Assembly (NCBI GenBank): GCA_035464655.1
Contig: DATHRZ010000036.1
Span: 1-23,174 of the forward strand
Direction: 5' to 3'
Length of the DNA: 23,174 nucleotides
Source of the DNA: JARFPW01 sp035464655
Lineage (GTDB): Bacteria > Gemmatimonadota > Gemmatimonadetes > Palauibacterales > Palauibacteraceae
In this document: positions 8,143-16,157 of the stretch, piece by piece
Layout of the letters: the number at the start of each line of letters is the position of its first letter
Position numbering within the stretch: position 1 is the stretch's first letter
Made by a program: the position numbers and the translations under genes
The notes under the pieces: generated by a model
The model's database searches: none
Told to the model about the DNA's origin: nothing
The model's input: only the letters and a program-made list of their open reading frames with translations

Positions 8143-8226
8143 CTACGGCGTGCGGGCGAGCACCGCGATGATCCCGATCACGACGATTGCGAGGATGAGC
8201 CCGAGGACCATCCTGACCCGACTCAT
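8143..8226 (-). CDS. 27-residue single-helix membrane peptide
   Basis: A very short open frame from ATG 8226 to TAG 8143. After MSRVRMV it is one hydrophobic helix (LGLILAIVVIGIIAVLA), then RTP. The basic N-terminus and hydrophobic core suggest a one-pass inner-membrane peptide. The ATG overlaps the TGA of the upstream gene by 4 nt (ATGA), the same arrangement as the two preceding genes of this operon, which is the main reason to believe it is translated. It is not recognised as any named family. It could help anchor or regulate the upstream membrane protein, but that is speculation. An accidental ORF cannot be excluded at this length. Confidence 0.5.
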   Translation of the reverse strand: MSRVRMVLGLILAIVVIGIIAVLARTP

Positions 8227-8825
8227 TCCGTGTCCTCGACGACCCGCTCGACCCAGACCTCGAGTTGTTCGCCCGCCGCGGCGACGAGGTCGACGCGCCC
8301 TACGCCGGCATAGGCGGCCAACAGCAGGCGTCCGCGCCGCGGACCTTGCTCGACCACTACGATCCGCCGGCGTCCCGTCTCCGCCGGAACGCCGACCGCG
8401 ACGGATACGCCACCAGGGGGTGCGAACGCCGAGTATACCAGCGTGCGCGCGCCATCGTCTTCCTCCACGTACACGGCCCAGCGGTGAATGTCGTCCCACA
8501 GTGGCTCGCCGTCGTCGGTGACGAACACGTCGGACGCGACGACCAGTCGTTCGGGCACCGCGTCCCCGTCGAGATCGGCGACGGCGGTGCGCCTGTAAGC
8601 CCACGCGCCGGCCGTGTCGGCCGACACCGTGCTGCCGCTGTCGACGGCCGTGGCGAGCGCCGGTATCACGCCGACGTCGGGCGCGGGGGGAACGGCCACC
8701 GAGTTCGTCTCGCCGGTTTCGGCCGTCACCTCGGCCCCACCCCACGTCGGGATACCCAGGACGATGAGCGTGACGCAGGCGATCGCCAGCAACGCCAGCA
8801 GGACGACGAAGCGCCGTCCGTTCAC
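8223..8825 (-). CDS. Membrane-anchored protein of unknown function with a DxDGD-type motif
   Basis: 200 residues from GTG 8825, whose GTGA overlaps the stop of the [2Fe-2S] gene. Residues about 5-25 form one hydrophobic segment (FVVLLALLAIACVTLIVLG), acting as a signal anchor; the rest is probably periplasmic. A Pro/Thr/Val-rich linker is followed at about 80-95 by AVADLDGDAVPERLVV, which resembles a single FG-GAP/VCBS-type calcium-binding repeat. The remainder is beta-rich (WAVYVEEDDGARTLVYSAF and similar). I do not recognise the family. Operon position suggests it works with, or is merely co-transcribed with, the Fe-S subunit. Cys17 in IACVT is not a convincing lipobox. Confidence 0.75.
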   Translation of the reverse strand: MNGRRFVVLLALLAIACVTLIVLGIPTWGGAEVTAETGETNSVAVPPAPDVGVIPALATAVDSGSTVSADTAGAWAYRRTAVADLDGDAVPERLVVASDVFVTDDGEPLWDDIHRWAVYVEEDDGARTLVYSAFAPPGGVSVAVGVPAETGRRRIVVVEQGPRRGRLLLAAYAGVGRVDLVAAAGEQLEVWVERVVEDTE

Positions 8826-9325
8826 GGTTCCCCGATCAGGGCGGCGGGCGGCTCACCCGTGACGATCGAACGACCGGCCAGCTCGACGGCGTCGAAGATC
8901 TTCGTGTAGCCGGTGCAGCGGCACAGGTTTCCCGACAGGGCGCGCGCGATCTCGTCGCGATCGGCCCCGGGATTGCGCGCAAGCAGTCCCGCCGCGCTGC
9001 ACAGGATGCCCGGCGTGCAGAAGCCGCACTGGGCGGCGCCGGTGAGGTCGAACGCCTCCTGAAGCGGATGCGGACCGTCTGCGTCGGCGAGCCCCTCGAC
9101 CGTACGAATCGAATGGCCCACCGCTTCCTGCACCGGAAGGATGCACGAGAGAACGGCCTCTCCGTCCATCAGGACGGTACAGGCGCCACAATCGCCTTTA
9201 TCGCATCCCTGTTTCGATCCCGTGAGGCCGAGCACGTAACGCAACGTCTCGAGGAGGGTAAAGTGCGTCGGCACTCCCGCCTCGTGACGATCTCCGTTGA
9301 TCTCGAGCTCTACGATCTGCTTCAT
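8822..9325 (-). CDS. [2Fe-2S] subunit of the xanthine dehydrogenase/CO dehydrogenase type, without its partners
   Basis: 167 residues, the normal length for the small electron-transfer subunit of molybdenum hydroxylases (CoxS, XdhC/YagT, IorA types). The N-terminal plant-type ferredoxin domain binds one cluster through Cys41, Cys46, Cys49 and Cys61 (GCDKGDCGACT). The C-terminal helical domain binds the second through Cys100, Cys103, Cys135 and Cys137 (CGFCTPG and CRCTGY). All eight ligands are present. There is no Tat or Sec signal, so it is cytoplasmic unless carried by a partner. AGGGG precedes ATG 9325. Neither the molybdopterin large subunit nor the FAD subunit is in the window: downstream genes are unknown membrane proteins and upstream is a divergent gene. 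The partner must be encoded elsewhere or be unusual. Confidence 0.93.
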   Translation of the reverse strand: MKQIVELEINGDRHEAGVPTHFTLLETLRYVLGLTGSKQGCDKGDCGACTVLMDGEAVLSCILPVQEAVGHSIRTVEGLADADGPHPLQEAFDLTGAAQCGFCTPGILCSAAGLLARNPGADRDEIARALSGNLCRCTGYTKIFDAVELAGRSIVTGEPPAALIGEP

Positions 9326-9434
9326 CGGCCCCTAATGGCTCTGGTAGCGACCGCTGGCGGACCCGGTGGCCGTCGATGCGGTATCCCTGCCATGAGGTTA
9401 GACTTCCGATCCCCCGGAAACAAGCAATCGGAGC

Positions 9435-10724
9435 ATGATGAACCTGGTACGCAAAGGCCCGACCGCGCTTCTGCTCGCGGCGCTGTTCGCCGGTCTCGGA
9501 ACGCATCCGACCGTCTCGTCCGCGAGCTCGGGGTCGACGCAGTCCGTGCAGAACCGTCCGGTCGACCGCTGGCTCGTCGCCGCTCCGGAAGTCGCCGACA
9601 CCCTGGCGCCCGAGGCGCACCTCTCGACCGACCTGCTCGCCGCCCCCGGCGAACCCGGCGTGCTGCCCGACCGGGGATCGGAAGCGGCCGGCGTGACGTG
9701 GCGGCTCGTGCGCCGGGACGGTGCGTCCTCGGTCCCGCTCGATTCCGTGCTTCCCGATTCGAATGCCGGGACCGTGGTGTACGCCCACGCGTACCTGCGG
9801 TTTCCGGCTGACCGCACCCTCCGCCTGGAGTGGGGCGGCGCCGACTGCACGCTTGCTCGGGCCTGGCTGAACGGGCGCGCGATCTCGACGGGCGTCGTGG
9901 ACGCTCGGTTCGGCGAGGGCTGGAACACCCTGCTGATCAAGCTCGTGGCGGGCGATTGCCCGTTCGGCTACTACGCGGCCCTCGCGTCACGCGGAAACGG
10001 CCCGACCGACGATGTCCGCGTGCAGGCCTCCCGACCGTTCGGCGACGTACGAACCGGACCCGACGACTGGATCGTGGCCGCCGACACCGCGCGGATCGCC
10101 GCAGACCGACGCTGGCGAGACGATCGACTGTACGCCGGGCTCTCGATCGGCCTCACCGCCTGGGGCAGGGGCTCGATATCGGGGGCCGAGCTCGAAGTGC
10201 GCGGGTTGTCCGACGCACGGGCCACCGCGTCGTGGCTCGTTCCGGGCGACCGCGAAGACGTCGTCGTCCCGGTGCGGCTCGATCGGGTCGACCGCCTCCT
10301 CGCCACGGGCGAGATGGACGTGCGACTCGAGTGGGGAGACGAAAAGATCGACCGCCGGATCACGGTCGTCGGGACCCCGCCCGGAGCGTCGGAAAGCCTC
10401 GCACTCGACGGGTGGGAGGCCGTGGGCGCCGGCGAGGGCGGGTCCGGAGGCCGGAGGGGGCTGTTGCCCAACGCTCCGGGTCGCACGCTCGAGGGCGAGT
10501 GGAGGGTGCCCGACGGTCTCGCCGGACACGCGCTGGTGCTCGACGTCGAAGGCGCCCCGGCGGACTACAGCCTGAACGGGTCGCCCACGCCAAGCGTCGA
10601 CGGCACGGTGAGACTCTGCTCGCCCTGCACGCAGGGGGTCCGACTGCGGATCTCGGCGACATCCACCGCTCCCTGGACTTCCATGCCGTCGGCCCGGATC
10701 GCCGACGCGACGCGTGGCGGATGA
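9435..10724 (+). CDS. Exported protein with jelly-roll-like carbohydrate-binding-type modules, function unknown
   Basis: 429 residues with a signal peptide (hydrophobic ALLLAALFAGLG, predicted cleavage near residues 25-31). Around 110-170 is a beta-sandwich-like stretch (YAHAYLRFPADRTLRLEWGG, then ARAWLNGRAIST and GWNTLLIKLVAG), the pattern of glycoside-hydrolase-2/PA14-like sugar-binding domains. A similar but weaker pattern recurs near 365-415 (EGEWRVPDGLAGHALVLDV, YSLNGS). No catalytic domain is evident. The two ATGs at 9435 and 9438 are both possible; GGAG ends only 1 nt before the first and 4 nt before the second. The stop overlaps the next ATG (ATGA at 10721), so the two exported proteins are probably coupled. 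A TAGACT at 9399 could be a -10 element. Confidence 0.75.
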   Translation: MMNLVRKGPTALLLAALFAGLGTHPTVSSASSGSTQSVQNRPVDRWLVAAPEVADTLAPEAHLSTDLLAAPGEPGVLPDRGSEAAGVTWRLVRRDGASSVPLDSVLPDSNAGTVVYAHAYLRFPADRTLRLEWGGADCTLARAWLNGRAISTGVVDARFGEGWNTLLIKLVAGDCPFGYYAALASRGNGPTDDVRVQASRPFGDVRTGPDDWIVAADTARIAADRRWRDDRLYAGLSIGLTAWGRGSISGAELEVRGLSDARATASWLVPGDREDVVVPVRLDRVDRLLATGEMDVRLEWGDEKIDRRITVVGTPPGASESLALDGWEAVGAGEGGSGGRRGLLPNAPGRTLEGEWRVPDGLAGHALVLDVEGAPADYSLNGSPTPSVDGTVRLCSPCTQGVRLRISATSTAPWTSMPSARIADATRGG

Positions 10725-11689
10725 ACCGGCGCCTCGACAGCGTCGTCGTCGCCCTCGCCCTGGGCGGGGCCGGGCTCCTGGCCTGCGGAGGACCGTCCGG
10801 CGACCGAACGATGGCCCGCGAGACGCCGGGCCGGTGCGACACGGCCGAAATGGTCGGCGAGCTGCCCTCCGAGTTGCTCGAGGCGTCGGGCATCACGCAG
10901 GATCCGCGTGACGCCGACGCATTCTGGGCCCACAACGACAGCGGGAACCCGGCCGAGCTGTTCGCCGTCGACGCCACGGGCCGGCTGCTCGCGATCGTGC
11001 CCCTCGAGGACGTCCCGAATCGTGATTTCGAGGACATTGCGGTAGGCCCGTGCCCGTCGGGCTCGTGCCTGTACCTGGGCGACATCGGCGACAACCTGGC
11101 CGTGCATTCGTCGATCCGCGTTCACCGCCTGCCGCTGCCCGAGCTGCCGGCAGAGGCGGAAGCCTCGGAGGCCGGGGAGGCGCCCACGCTGCCCGCCCTC
11201 CGTCCCGACGCCTCGTGGCACCTCGTCTACCCCGCCGGTCCGCGCGACGCCGAGTCGCTCGCGATCGACGCGGAGCGCGACGAGCTGATCATCGTGACGA
11301 AGGGGCGCGAAGACGTCGTCGAGCTGTACAGCCTGCCGCTGGGCGAGCTGCGCGGGCGGCCGGGATCGCCCGACACCCTGCGCCGCCTCGGCCGGCTACC
11401 GTTGCCGATCGGATCCGGCACCAGCCAGTTCATCACGGCGGGCGATCTGTCGCCCGACGCCTCGCGGCTCGTCGTCCGCAGCTACACGACGCTGTACGAG
11501 TTCGCCTGGCCGGGAGCCGCCGATTTCGACACGCTCGCGTCTCCCGCCGCGTCGTCGCTGCTCAGCGCCCTGGAAGCGCAGGGCGAGGGCGTGGCCTGGG
11601 ACCGTGCCACCGAGACGCTGGTGCTCGTGAGCGAGGGACGCGGCGGCCGGCCCGCCACGATCAGCCGGATTCGCTGTCCGGCTCCGTAG
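10721..11689 (+). CDS. Lipoprotein, probable beta-propeller, function unknown
   Basis: 322 residues. A lipobox LLAC (Cys22) follows a short hydrophobic stretch, so the protein should be lipidated and envelope-anchored. The body has repeated beta-rich units. These include SGITQDPRDADAFWAHNDSG, then ELFAVDATGRLLAIV, FEDIAVGPCP with YLGDIGDN, DAESLAIDAERDELIIVTK, and GEGVAWDRATETLVLVSEG. Together they look like blades of a propeller such as those in esterase-like/phytase-like or SdiA-regulated proteins. The GDIGDN motif recurs in uncharacterised secreted bacterial proteins. I cannot assign an activity. ATG 10721 overlaps the upstream stop. The last 29 nt overlap the 3' end of the oppositely oriented tatA. 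Confidence 0.78.
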   Translation: MNRRLDSVVVALALGGAGLLACGGPSGDRTMARETPGRCDTAEMVGELPSELLEASGITQDPRDADAFWAHNDSGNPAELFAVDATGRLLAIVPLEDVPNRDFEDIAVGPCPSGSCLYLGDIGDNLAVHSSIRVHRLPLPELPAEAEASEAGEAPTLPALRPDASWHLVYPAGPRDAESLAIDAERDELIIVTKGREDVVELYSLPLGELRGRPGSPDTLRRLGRLPLPIGSGTSQFITAGDLSPDASRLVVRSYTTLYEFAWPGAADFDTLASPAASSLLSALEAQGEGVAWDRATETLVLVSEGRGGRPATISRIRCPAP

Positions 11690-11984
11690 GGGACACATCG
11701 GGCGTGCGGGGCGTTTCCGGCGTCGACGAGGTGGGCGGCTCCGGACGCTCGGGATCGAGGATCGAGCGGGTTTCGTCGCGAACCGTGCGCACCTCGTCGC
11801 GCACCGTCCTGACGGGGTCCGCCTCCTCGAGCTCCCGCTGGATCTGGTTCAGGCTGCGCCGGAACTCCCGCATGGCCGTGCCGAGGGAACGCCCGAGCTC
11901 CGGCATCTTTCGCGGCCCGAACACGATCAGCGCGATGACGAAGATGATCGCCATCTCCCCGAAGCCGAGGCTACCGATCCCCAT
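11661..11984 (-). CDS. tatA: Twin-arginine translocase subunit TatA
   Basis: 107 residues. The N-terminal membrane helix (GEMAIIFVIALIVFG), the FGP hinge at 22-24 and the amphipathic helix (PELGRSLGTAMREFRRSL) are the TatA/TatB signature. A charged coiled segment with a near-duplicate (VRTVRDEVRTVRDETR) and a Pro/Ser/Thr tail follow. TatA forms the protein-conducting element for folded, RR-signal proteins in the inner membrane. A polar Glu at position 10 is TatB-like, so a dual-purpose TatA or a TatB cannot be ruled out; there is no tatB or tatC nearby. The start lies 14 nt inside the 3' end of the HNH gene, so expression is probably coupled. Its 3' end overlaps the convergent lipoprotein gene by 29 nt. 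Confidence 0.9.
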   Translation of the reverse strand: MGIGSLGFGEMAIIFVIALIVFGPRKMPELGRSLGTAMREFRRSLNQIQRELEEADPVRTVRDEVRTVRDETRSILDPERPEPPTSSTPETPRTPDVSPTEPDSESG

Positions 11985-12540
11985 GTCCGATGGGTTCCGA
12001 GAGCGCGCGCAGCGCCGATTCGCCGTAGAACATCTTTATGTAGCGTGCCTGGATCGGGGTCACCCGCCGCACGGCCCAGATCAGCTCGACACCCGTGGGC
12101 TCCGCCGGTTCGCTGCACAACCGCATCCGCGCTTCGTCGGGTGTCCGGTTGCCCTTCCGCAGATTGCAGCGGCTGCAGGCGGTCACGACGTTCAGCCAGT
12201 CGTTGTCGCCGCCGCGGGATATCGGAACGACGTGGTCGCGGGTCAGCGACTCGCGGTAGCCGAGCTCGCGGCGGTGCCGGCCGCAGTACTGGCAACTGTA
12301 CCCGTCGCGGGCGAACAGGAAAGTGTTCGTCACCTGGCGCCGGAACCGTCGCGGAACATGGATGAACCGCACGAGCCGAATGACGACGGGGGCGGGGAAA
12401 GTCTCGCGCTCGGAACGATACGGGCGCGACTCGTCGACCTCGAGGGCTTCGGCCTTCCCGTCGATGATCAGCCGCAGCGCCCGCCGTACCGGCAGGATCG
12501 TGAGCGGCTCGAACGAAGCATTGAGTGCGAGACATCCCAT
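11971..12540 (-). CDS. HNH endonuclease-family protein
   Basis: 189 residues. The first part (LNASFEPLTILPVRRALRLI, then a KAEALE segment) is the conserved N-terminal domain of a widespread chromosomal HNH family. The HNH/zinc module follows: Cys83 and Cys86 (CQYCG), catalytic Asp102-His103 (LTRDHVVPISRGG), Asn117, and Cys122 and Cys125 with Asn126 (ACSRCNLRKG). This predicts a zinc-stabilised metal-dependent nuclease in the cytoplasm. The family is widespread and not specific to phages, and its role is undefined. The start is ATG 12540, where family members begin, with AGGAGGT 10 nt upstream; the longer open frame to 12627 lies in priA's leader and is rejected. It is divergent from priA and overlaps tatA downstream. 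Confidence 0.9.
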   Translation of the reverse strand: MGCLALNASFEPLTILPVRRALRLIIDGKAEALEVDESRPYRSERETFPAPVVIRLVRFIHVPRRFRRQVTNTFLFARDGYSCQYCGRHRRELGYRESLTRDHVVPISRGGDNDWLNVVTACSRCNLRKGNRTPDEARMRLCSEPAEPTGVELIWAVRRVTPIQARYIKMFYGESALRALSEPIGHGDR

Positions 12541-12571
12541 GTTGTGCGCGACCTCCTCAGTTGGTCGCGAT

Positions 12572-12600
12572 AGTGTGGATTCCCCCGAACCCGGAGTCAA
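12572..12600 (-). promoter_or_regulatory. Possible sigma-70 promoter for HNH-tatA
   Basis: On the minus strand TTGACT (12600-12595) matches five of six -35 positions. With a 17-nt spacer the -10 would be CACACT (12577-12572), a weak match; CACTAT two bases further on would need 19 nt. It overlaps the priA Shine-Dalgarno region. Confidence 0.25.
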
Positions 12601-12605
12601 GGAGG
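12599..12605 (+). promoter_or_regulatory. Shine-Dalgarno AAGGAGG fixing the GTG start of priA
   Basis: A consensus AAGGAGG ends 8 nt before GTG 12614. The open frame continues 97 codons further upstream through the antisense of the HNH gene, so this site decides the start. Confidence 0.8.
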
Positions 12606-12613
12606 GCCCGACC

Positions 12614-14911
12614 GTGAGCCGTCGCACCTGTCGCGTCGCCCTCCCCCGGCCCGTGATGCAGGACTTCGCCTATTCCGTGCCCTACGAGCTCGCAAATCGC
12701 GTTCTGCCGGGCGTTCGCGTGCGGGTTCCGTTCGGGCCGCGCAAGGAGATCGGTCTCGTGCACGAGGTGCGCGATTCCGGCGATGCCGAGGCGGCGCCGG
12801 CTCGAATCAAGCCCGTGATCGCCGTGCTCGACGACGAGCCCCTTCTCGACGAAGCACTTCTCGACCTTTGCCGCTGGGTCGCCGAGTACTACGTCGCCCC
12901 GATCGGCTTCGTCTATCGCGCCGCGCTGCCCCCGGGGATGCTGACTTCCCGCCATCCGAGCGGCGCGCCGCCCCGGACGCAGCAGGTCGTCCGGCTCACG
13001 GCCGAGCTGCCGACCCTGCTGGAGCGCGAAGAAGCGTTCGGCCGCGCCGGCCGACAGCGCGAGGCGTTCGAGACGATCGAATCGATGGGCGGCACCGTGG
13101 TGGTCGCGCACCTCGAGCAGCAGCTCGGCTTCGGCCGCAGCCTCGTGCGTGGCCTCGTGGAGCGCGGCCTGGCCGAGATCGTCGAGGAGACCGTGGAGCG
13201 CGATCCGTTCGAGACGGACGCGCCGCTCGAACCGCCGCCGGCTTCGCTCAATCCCGACCAGGTCGCGATCGTCGAGGCGCTGCGCGGACGACTGGCCGCC
13301 GCGGAGCCCGGCGCCGCGCTGATCCGCGGTGTGACGGGTTCGGGCAAGACCGTCGTCTACACGCACGTCATCGAGACGGCGCTCGCGGCGGACAGGTCGG
13401 CGCTGATCCTCGTGCCGGAGATCGGCCTCACCCCGCAGACGGTCGCGCGCTTCCGGGCCGTGTTCGGCGACGGGATCGCCGTGCTGCACTCGGGCCTGTC
13501 GATGGGCGAGCGGCACGACGCCTGGCGCGCCCTGCGCGCCGGGCGCAAGCGCGTGGCAATCGGTACTCGCTCCGCCGTGTTCGCGCCGCTGGCGAATCTC
13601 GGCGTGATCGTGATCGACGAGGAGCACGACGGGAGCTACAAGCAGAGCGAGACGCCGCGATACCACGCCCGGGCCGTGGCGGCCATGCGAGCACGCCGCG
13701 AAGGCGCCCTGCTCGTCCTCGGTTCCGCCACGCCATCGCTCGAGACGTGGGACAACGCCCGCCATGGCCGGTATCGCCTGTTCGAGCTCGAGCGCCGGGC
13801 TACGGCGCATCCGCTGCCCGAAGTTCGGCTGATCGACCGACGTACGCCGCGCGAAGCTTCGTCGAGGAAGGCTGCCACGAGCGGCGACGGCGCCGACGAC
13901 GCGGCCTCCCGCATCCTGTCCGACGAACTCCACGCCGCCGTCGATCGGCGGCTGCGCGAGAACCGGCAGGCGCTGCTGCTGCTCAACCGCCGCGGCTACT
14001 CAACCGTACAGCAATGCCGCGCATGCGGCTGGATCGCGACCTGCCCGGCCTGCAACGTGTCGCTCACGTGGCACCGGCGACGCGCCCGGCTCGTGTGCCA
14101 CCACTGCGGCTGGGAGGAGGCGGCGCCCGAGAAGTGTCCGTCGTGCCGCGAGCCCGAACTCGCGTTCGGCGGCGTGGGCACCGAGCAAGTCGAACGCGTC
14201 CTGGGCGAGACCTTTCCCGCCGCCCGCATCGCCCGGATGGACGTCGACACGACCGGCGGCAAGTGGGCGCACGAGAAAATCCTGCGCCGGGTGCGCGACC
14301 GCGACGTCGACATCCTGCTCGGCACCCAGATGATCGCCAAGGGCCTCGACCTGCCGGGCGTCACGCTGGTCGGCGTGATCGACGCCGACGTCGGCCTCAA
14401 TTTGCCCGACTTCCGGGCGGCCGAGCGCACCTTTCAGCTCCTCGCCCAGGTGGCGGGCCGCGCCGGACGCGGCGCCGAGCCCGGCGAGGTGCTCGTCCAG
14501 ACCCTGCGACCCGATCATCCGGCCCTGCGCTGCACGCTGACGCACGACTTCGTCGGGTTCGCGAAGCAGGAGATCGAGGACCGCGCCGGGCCGGGTTATC
14601 CACCGCACGTGCGGCTCGCGAACCTCGTCGTGTCCGGCGAGGACGAGACGTCGGTGGCCGACGCGGCGGGCGGGCTGGCGGAGTGGCTGCTGGCCGGGCT
14701 CGAAGCGACGGGCCTCGGCGACAGCATCACCGTGCTCGGCCCCGCCCCGTGCCCGATCGACCGCCTGCGCGGCCGCTGGCGCTGGCACTTGCTGCTGAAG
14801 TCGGGCAATGCGGGCGACCTCGGACGTCTGTTGCGCTACACGGCCGAGAAAGACCCGGTCGTCGGATCGAACCGGCTGGAGATCGACCGGGACCCGGAGT
14901 CGCTGCTGTAG
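12614..14911 (+). CDS. priA: Primosomal protein N' (PriA), replication-restart helicase
   Basis: 765 residues, a usual length for PriA. The protein is a 3'-5' helicase that recognises stalled forks and reloads the replicative helicase. The N-terminal 3'-DNA-binding domain covers about 1-100 and a winged-helix part follows. Helicase motif I is GVTGSGKT near 240 and motif II is DEEH near 334 (IDEEHDGSYKQSETPRYHAR). The paired zinc-binding cysteines at about 467-513 are in CRACGWIATCPAC and CHHCGW...CPSC. Motifs V and VI are GTQMIAKGLDLPGV and QVAGRAGRG near 612-620. The C-terminal domain is complete. It is monocistronic; the GTG start is set by the strong Shine-Dalgarno site. All key residues are present. 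Confidence 0.96.
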   Translation: MSRRTCRVALPRPVMQDFAYSVPYELANRVLPGVRVRVPFGPRKEIGLVHEVRDSGDAEAAPARIKPVIAVLDDEPLLDEALLDLCRWVAEYYVAPIGFVYRAALPPGMLTSRHPSGAPPRTQQVVRLTAELPTLLEREEAFGRAGRQREAFETIESMGGTVVVAHLEQQLGFGRSLVRGLVERGLAEIVEETVERDPFETDAPLEPPPASLNPDQVAIVEALRGRLAAAEPGAALIRGVTGSGKTVVYTHVIETALAADRSALILVPEIGLTPQTVARFRAVFGDGIAVLHSGLSMGERHDAWRALRAGRKRVAIGTRSAVFAPLANLGVIVIDEEHDGSYKQSETPRYHARAVAAMRARREGALLVLGSATPSLETWDNARHGRYRLFELERRATAHPLPEVRLIDRRTPREASSRKAATSGDGADDAASRILSDELHAAVDRRLRENRQALLLLNRRGYSTVQQCRACGWIATCPACNVSLTWHRRRARLVCHHCGWEEAAPEKCPSCREPELAFGGVGTEQVERVLGETFPAARIARMDVDTTGGKWAHEKILRRVRDRDVDILLGTQMIAKGLDLPGVTLVGVIDADVGLNLPDFRAAERTFQLLAQVAGRAGRGAEPGEVLVQTLRPDHPALRCTLTHDFVGFAKQEIEDRAGPGYPPHVRLANLVVSGEDETSVADAAGGLAEWLLAGLEATGLGDSITVLGPAPCPIDRLRGRWRWHLLLKSGNAGDLGRLLRYTAEKDPVVGSNRLEIDRDPESLL

Positions 14912-14927
14912 GGAGCCTGTCTCGCCA

Positions 14928-16157
14928 TCACTCCGAGCGCGTCGGACCCCCCGGCGCCGGATACCGCCGGATCAATTCGTCGGGCGGCGCGACGACGGGT
15001 GGCAGGTCGGCCGGAACCTCGGCGCCGGGATCCGCCTGCACATCGCCGGTGCGCCACACGGCCAGCACCTGCCGACCTTCGACCTGGAGGCCGGAGAGCC
15101 GGACGCGTTGCTCCCGGCGGCCGCCCTCCTGCAGCTCCCGAATCTGCGCGAGCGGCGTGCGGATCTCCCACGAGCGGACGATCCAGCTCCCGTCGGGCAG
15201 GTGATCGAACTCAACCCGGCCACCGAGCGGATCGGTGGGCACCGGAAGCTCGAGGTTGGCATAGCCGAACTCGAGCGCCCGAAGCTCGGCGGTCTCGGGA
15301 TCGAGCCACAGCACCCCGTGAATGTCGGGAAGCGCCCGTCCGACTCGCCGGCCGGGCACCGGCTCGAACTCGATGCCGAGAAGGCGGCGCGGAGCCGACT
15401 CCGATCGCACGAGCCGGAAGCAGTGCAGCCCGAGGAACGACTCCGACAGCATCACCTCGGCGTCGGGCGCGTAGAACTTCAGCCCATCCCCCTGGCGCCG
15501 CACCCAACCACCGAAGGCGAGGTCATTCGGGGGTGCCGAGACGAACGGGTGCCTCCCATACACGCGAATCGACTCGTACTCCGGCTCGGTCACGGGCGTG
15601 CCGCCGGGGTCGAGCTCCTGGCGAAACAGGAGAACGTCGAACCGATAGTACGACTGCCTGTCGGTCCACGCCGCGCCTTTGAGCGCCTTGCGAGCCTCGT
15701 CCCACACGCGGCCGAGCTCGAGAGCTTCGTCGGCCGGGGTTCCGCACCTCGGCTCGCCGCCGGCCACCTCGACGGCCGACAGCTCGATCGGACGCACGTT
15801 CACTTCCAGGCGACGGCTGATCCTCTCGCGGGCCCCGAGCCGGAAAGGCTCCGATACGAGATCTTCGAACCCGATTCGTTCGAGCCGCAAGCGGTATGTG
15901 CCGGGACGAGCCGTCGCCAGCCGGAAGCGCCCGTCGGCCGTGGTGAGTCCGCGAGCCCGCTCCTCCCCGTGCTCGCTCTCGAGCAGGACGAACGCGCCGC
16001 GAATCGGACGGCCGTCCGCAGCATCGACGGCCGTCCCCAGCACGGTCTGGGCGCGCACGGACTCCGGATCCACGGCCAGATGGAGCAGCAGTCCCAGGAT
16101 GACGACCGCGCCGCGGCGCACGAAGCGCCGAGCGCCCGAGGGCGAGCGCCGCTTCAT
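14928..16157 (-). CDS. Exported carboxypeptidase-regulatory-like domain protein
   Basis: 409 residues with an Arg-rich signal peptide (core GAVVILGLLLHLAV, predicted cleavage before Gln37). Residues about 38-125 form a CarboxypepD_reg-like beta-sandwich (TVLGTAVDAADGRPIRGAFV, then DGRFRLATARPGTYRLRLERIGF), the domain often found before TonB receptors. Here no plug or barrel follows. The remaining 280 residues are beta-rich (GVLWLDPETAELRALEFGY, RVEFDHLPDGSWIVRSWEI) and look LolA/outer-membrane-lipoprotein-sorting-like, with two cysteines. The function is unknown. ATG 16157 overlaps the TGA of the deacetylase gene by 4 nt. The 3' end faces priA, 16 nt away. Confidence 0.82.
   Translation of the reverse strand: MKRRSPSGARRFVRRGAVVILGLLLHLAVDPESVRAQTVLGTAVDAADGRPIRGAFVLLESEHGEERARGLTTADGRFRLATARPGTYRLRLERIGFEDLVSEPFRLGARERISRRLEVNVRPIELSAVEVAGGEPRCGTPADEALELGRVWDEARKALKGAAWTDRQSYYRFDVLLFRQELDPGGTPVTEPEYESIRVYGRHPFVSAPPNDLAFGGWVRRQGDGLKFYAPDAEVMLSESFLGLHCFRLVRSESAPRRLLGIEFEPVPGRRVGRALPDIHGVLWLDPETAELRALEFGYANLELPVPTDPLGGRVEFDHLPDGSWIVRSWEIRTPLAQIRELQEGGRREQRVRLSGLQVEGRQVLAVWRTGDVQADPGAEVPADLPPVVAPPDELIRRYPAPGGPTRSE

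Noticed and set aside
9326..9434. Missing partner subunit between the [2Fe-2S] gene and the divergent exported protein
   Set aside because: The gap is only 109 nt and contains no open frame with coding character.
11971..12540. HNH gene as a phage or restriction island marker
   Set aside because: It belongs to the common chromosomal HNH family and no phage, methylase or integrase gene is nearby.
11971..12627. Longer HNH start at 12627
   Set aside because: The extra 29 residues overlap the priA leader, and family members begin at the ATG at 12540, which has its own Shine-Dalgarno site.
12868..15204. 778-codon plus frame overlapping priA
   Set aside because: It is an Arg-rich out-of-frame shadow; the priA frame has every helicase motif.
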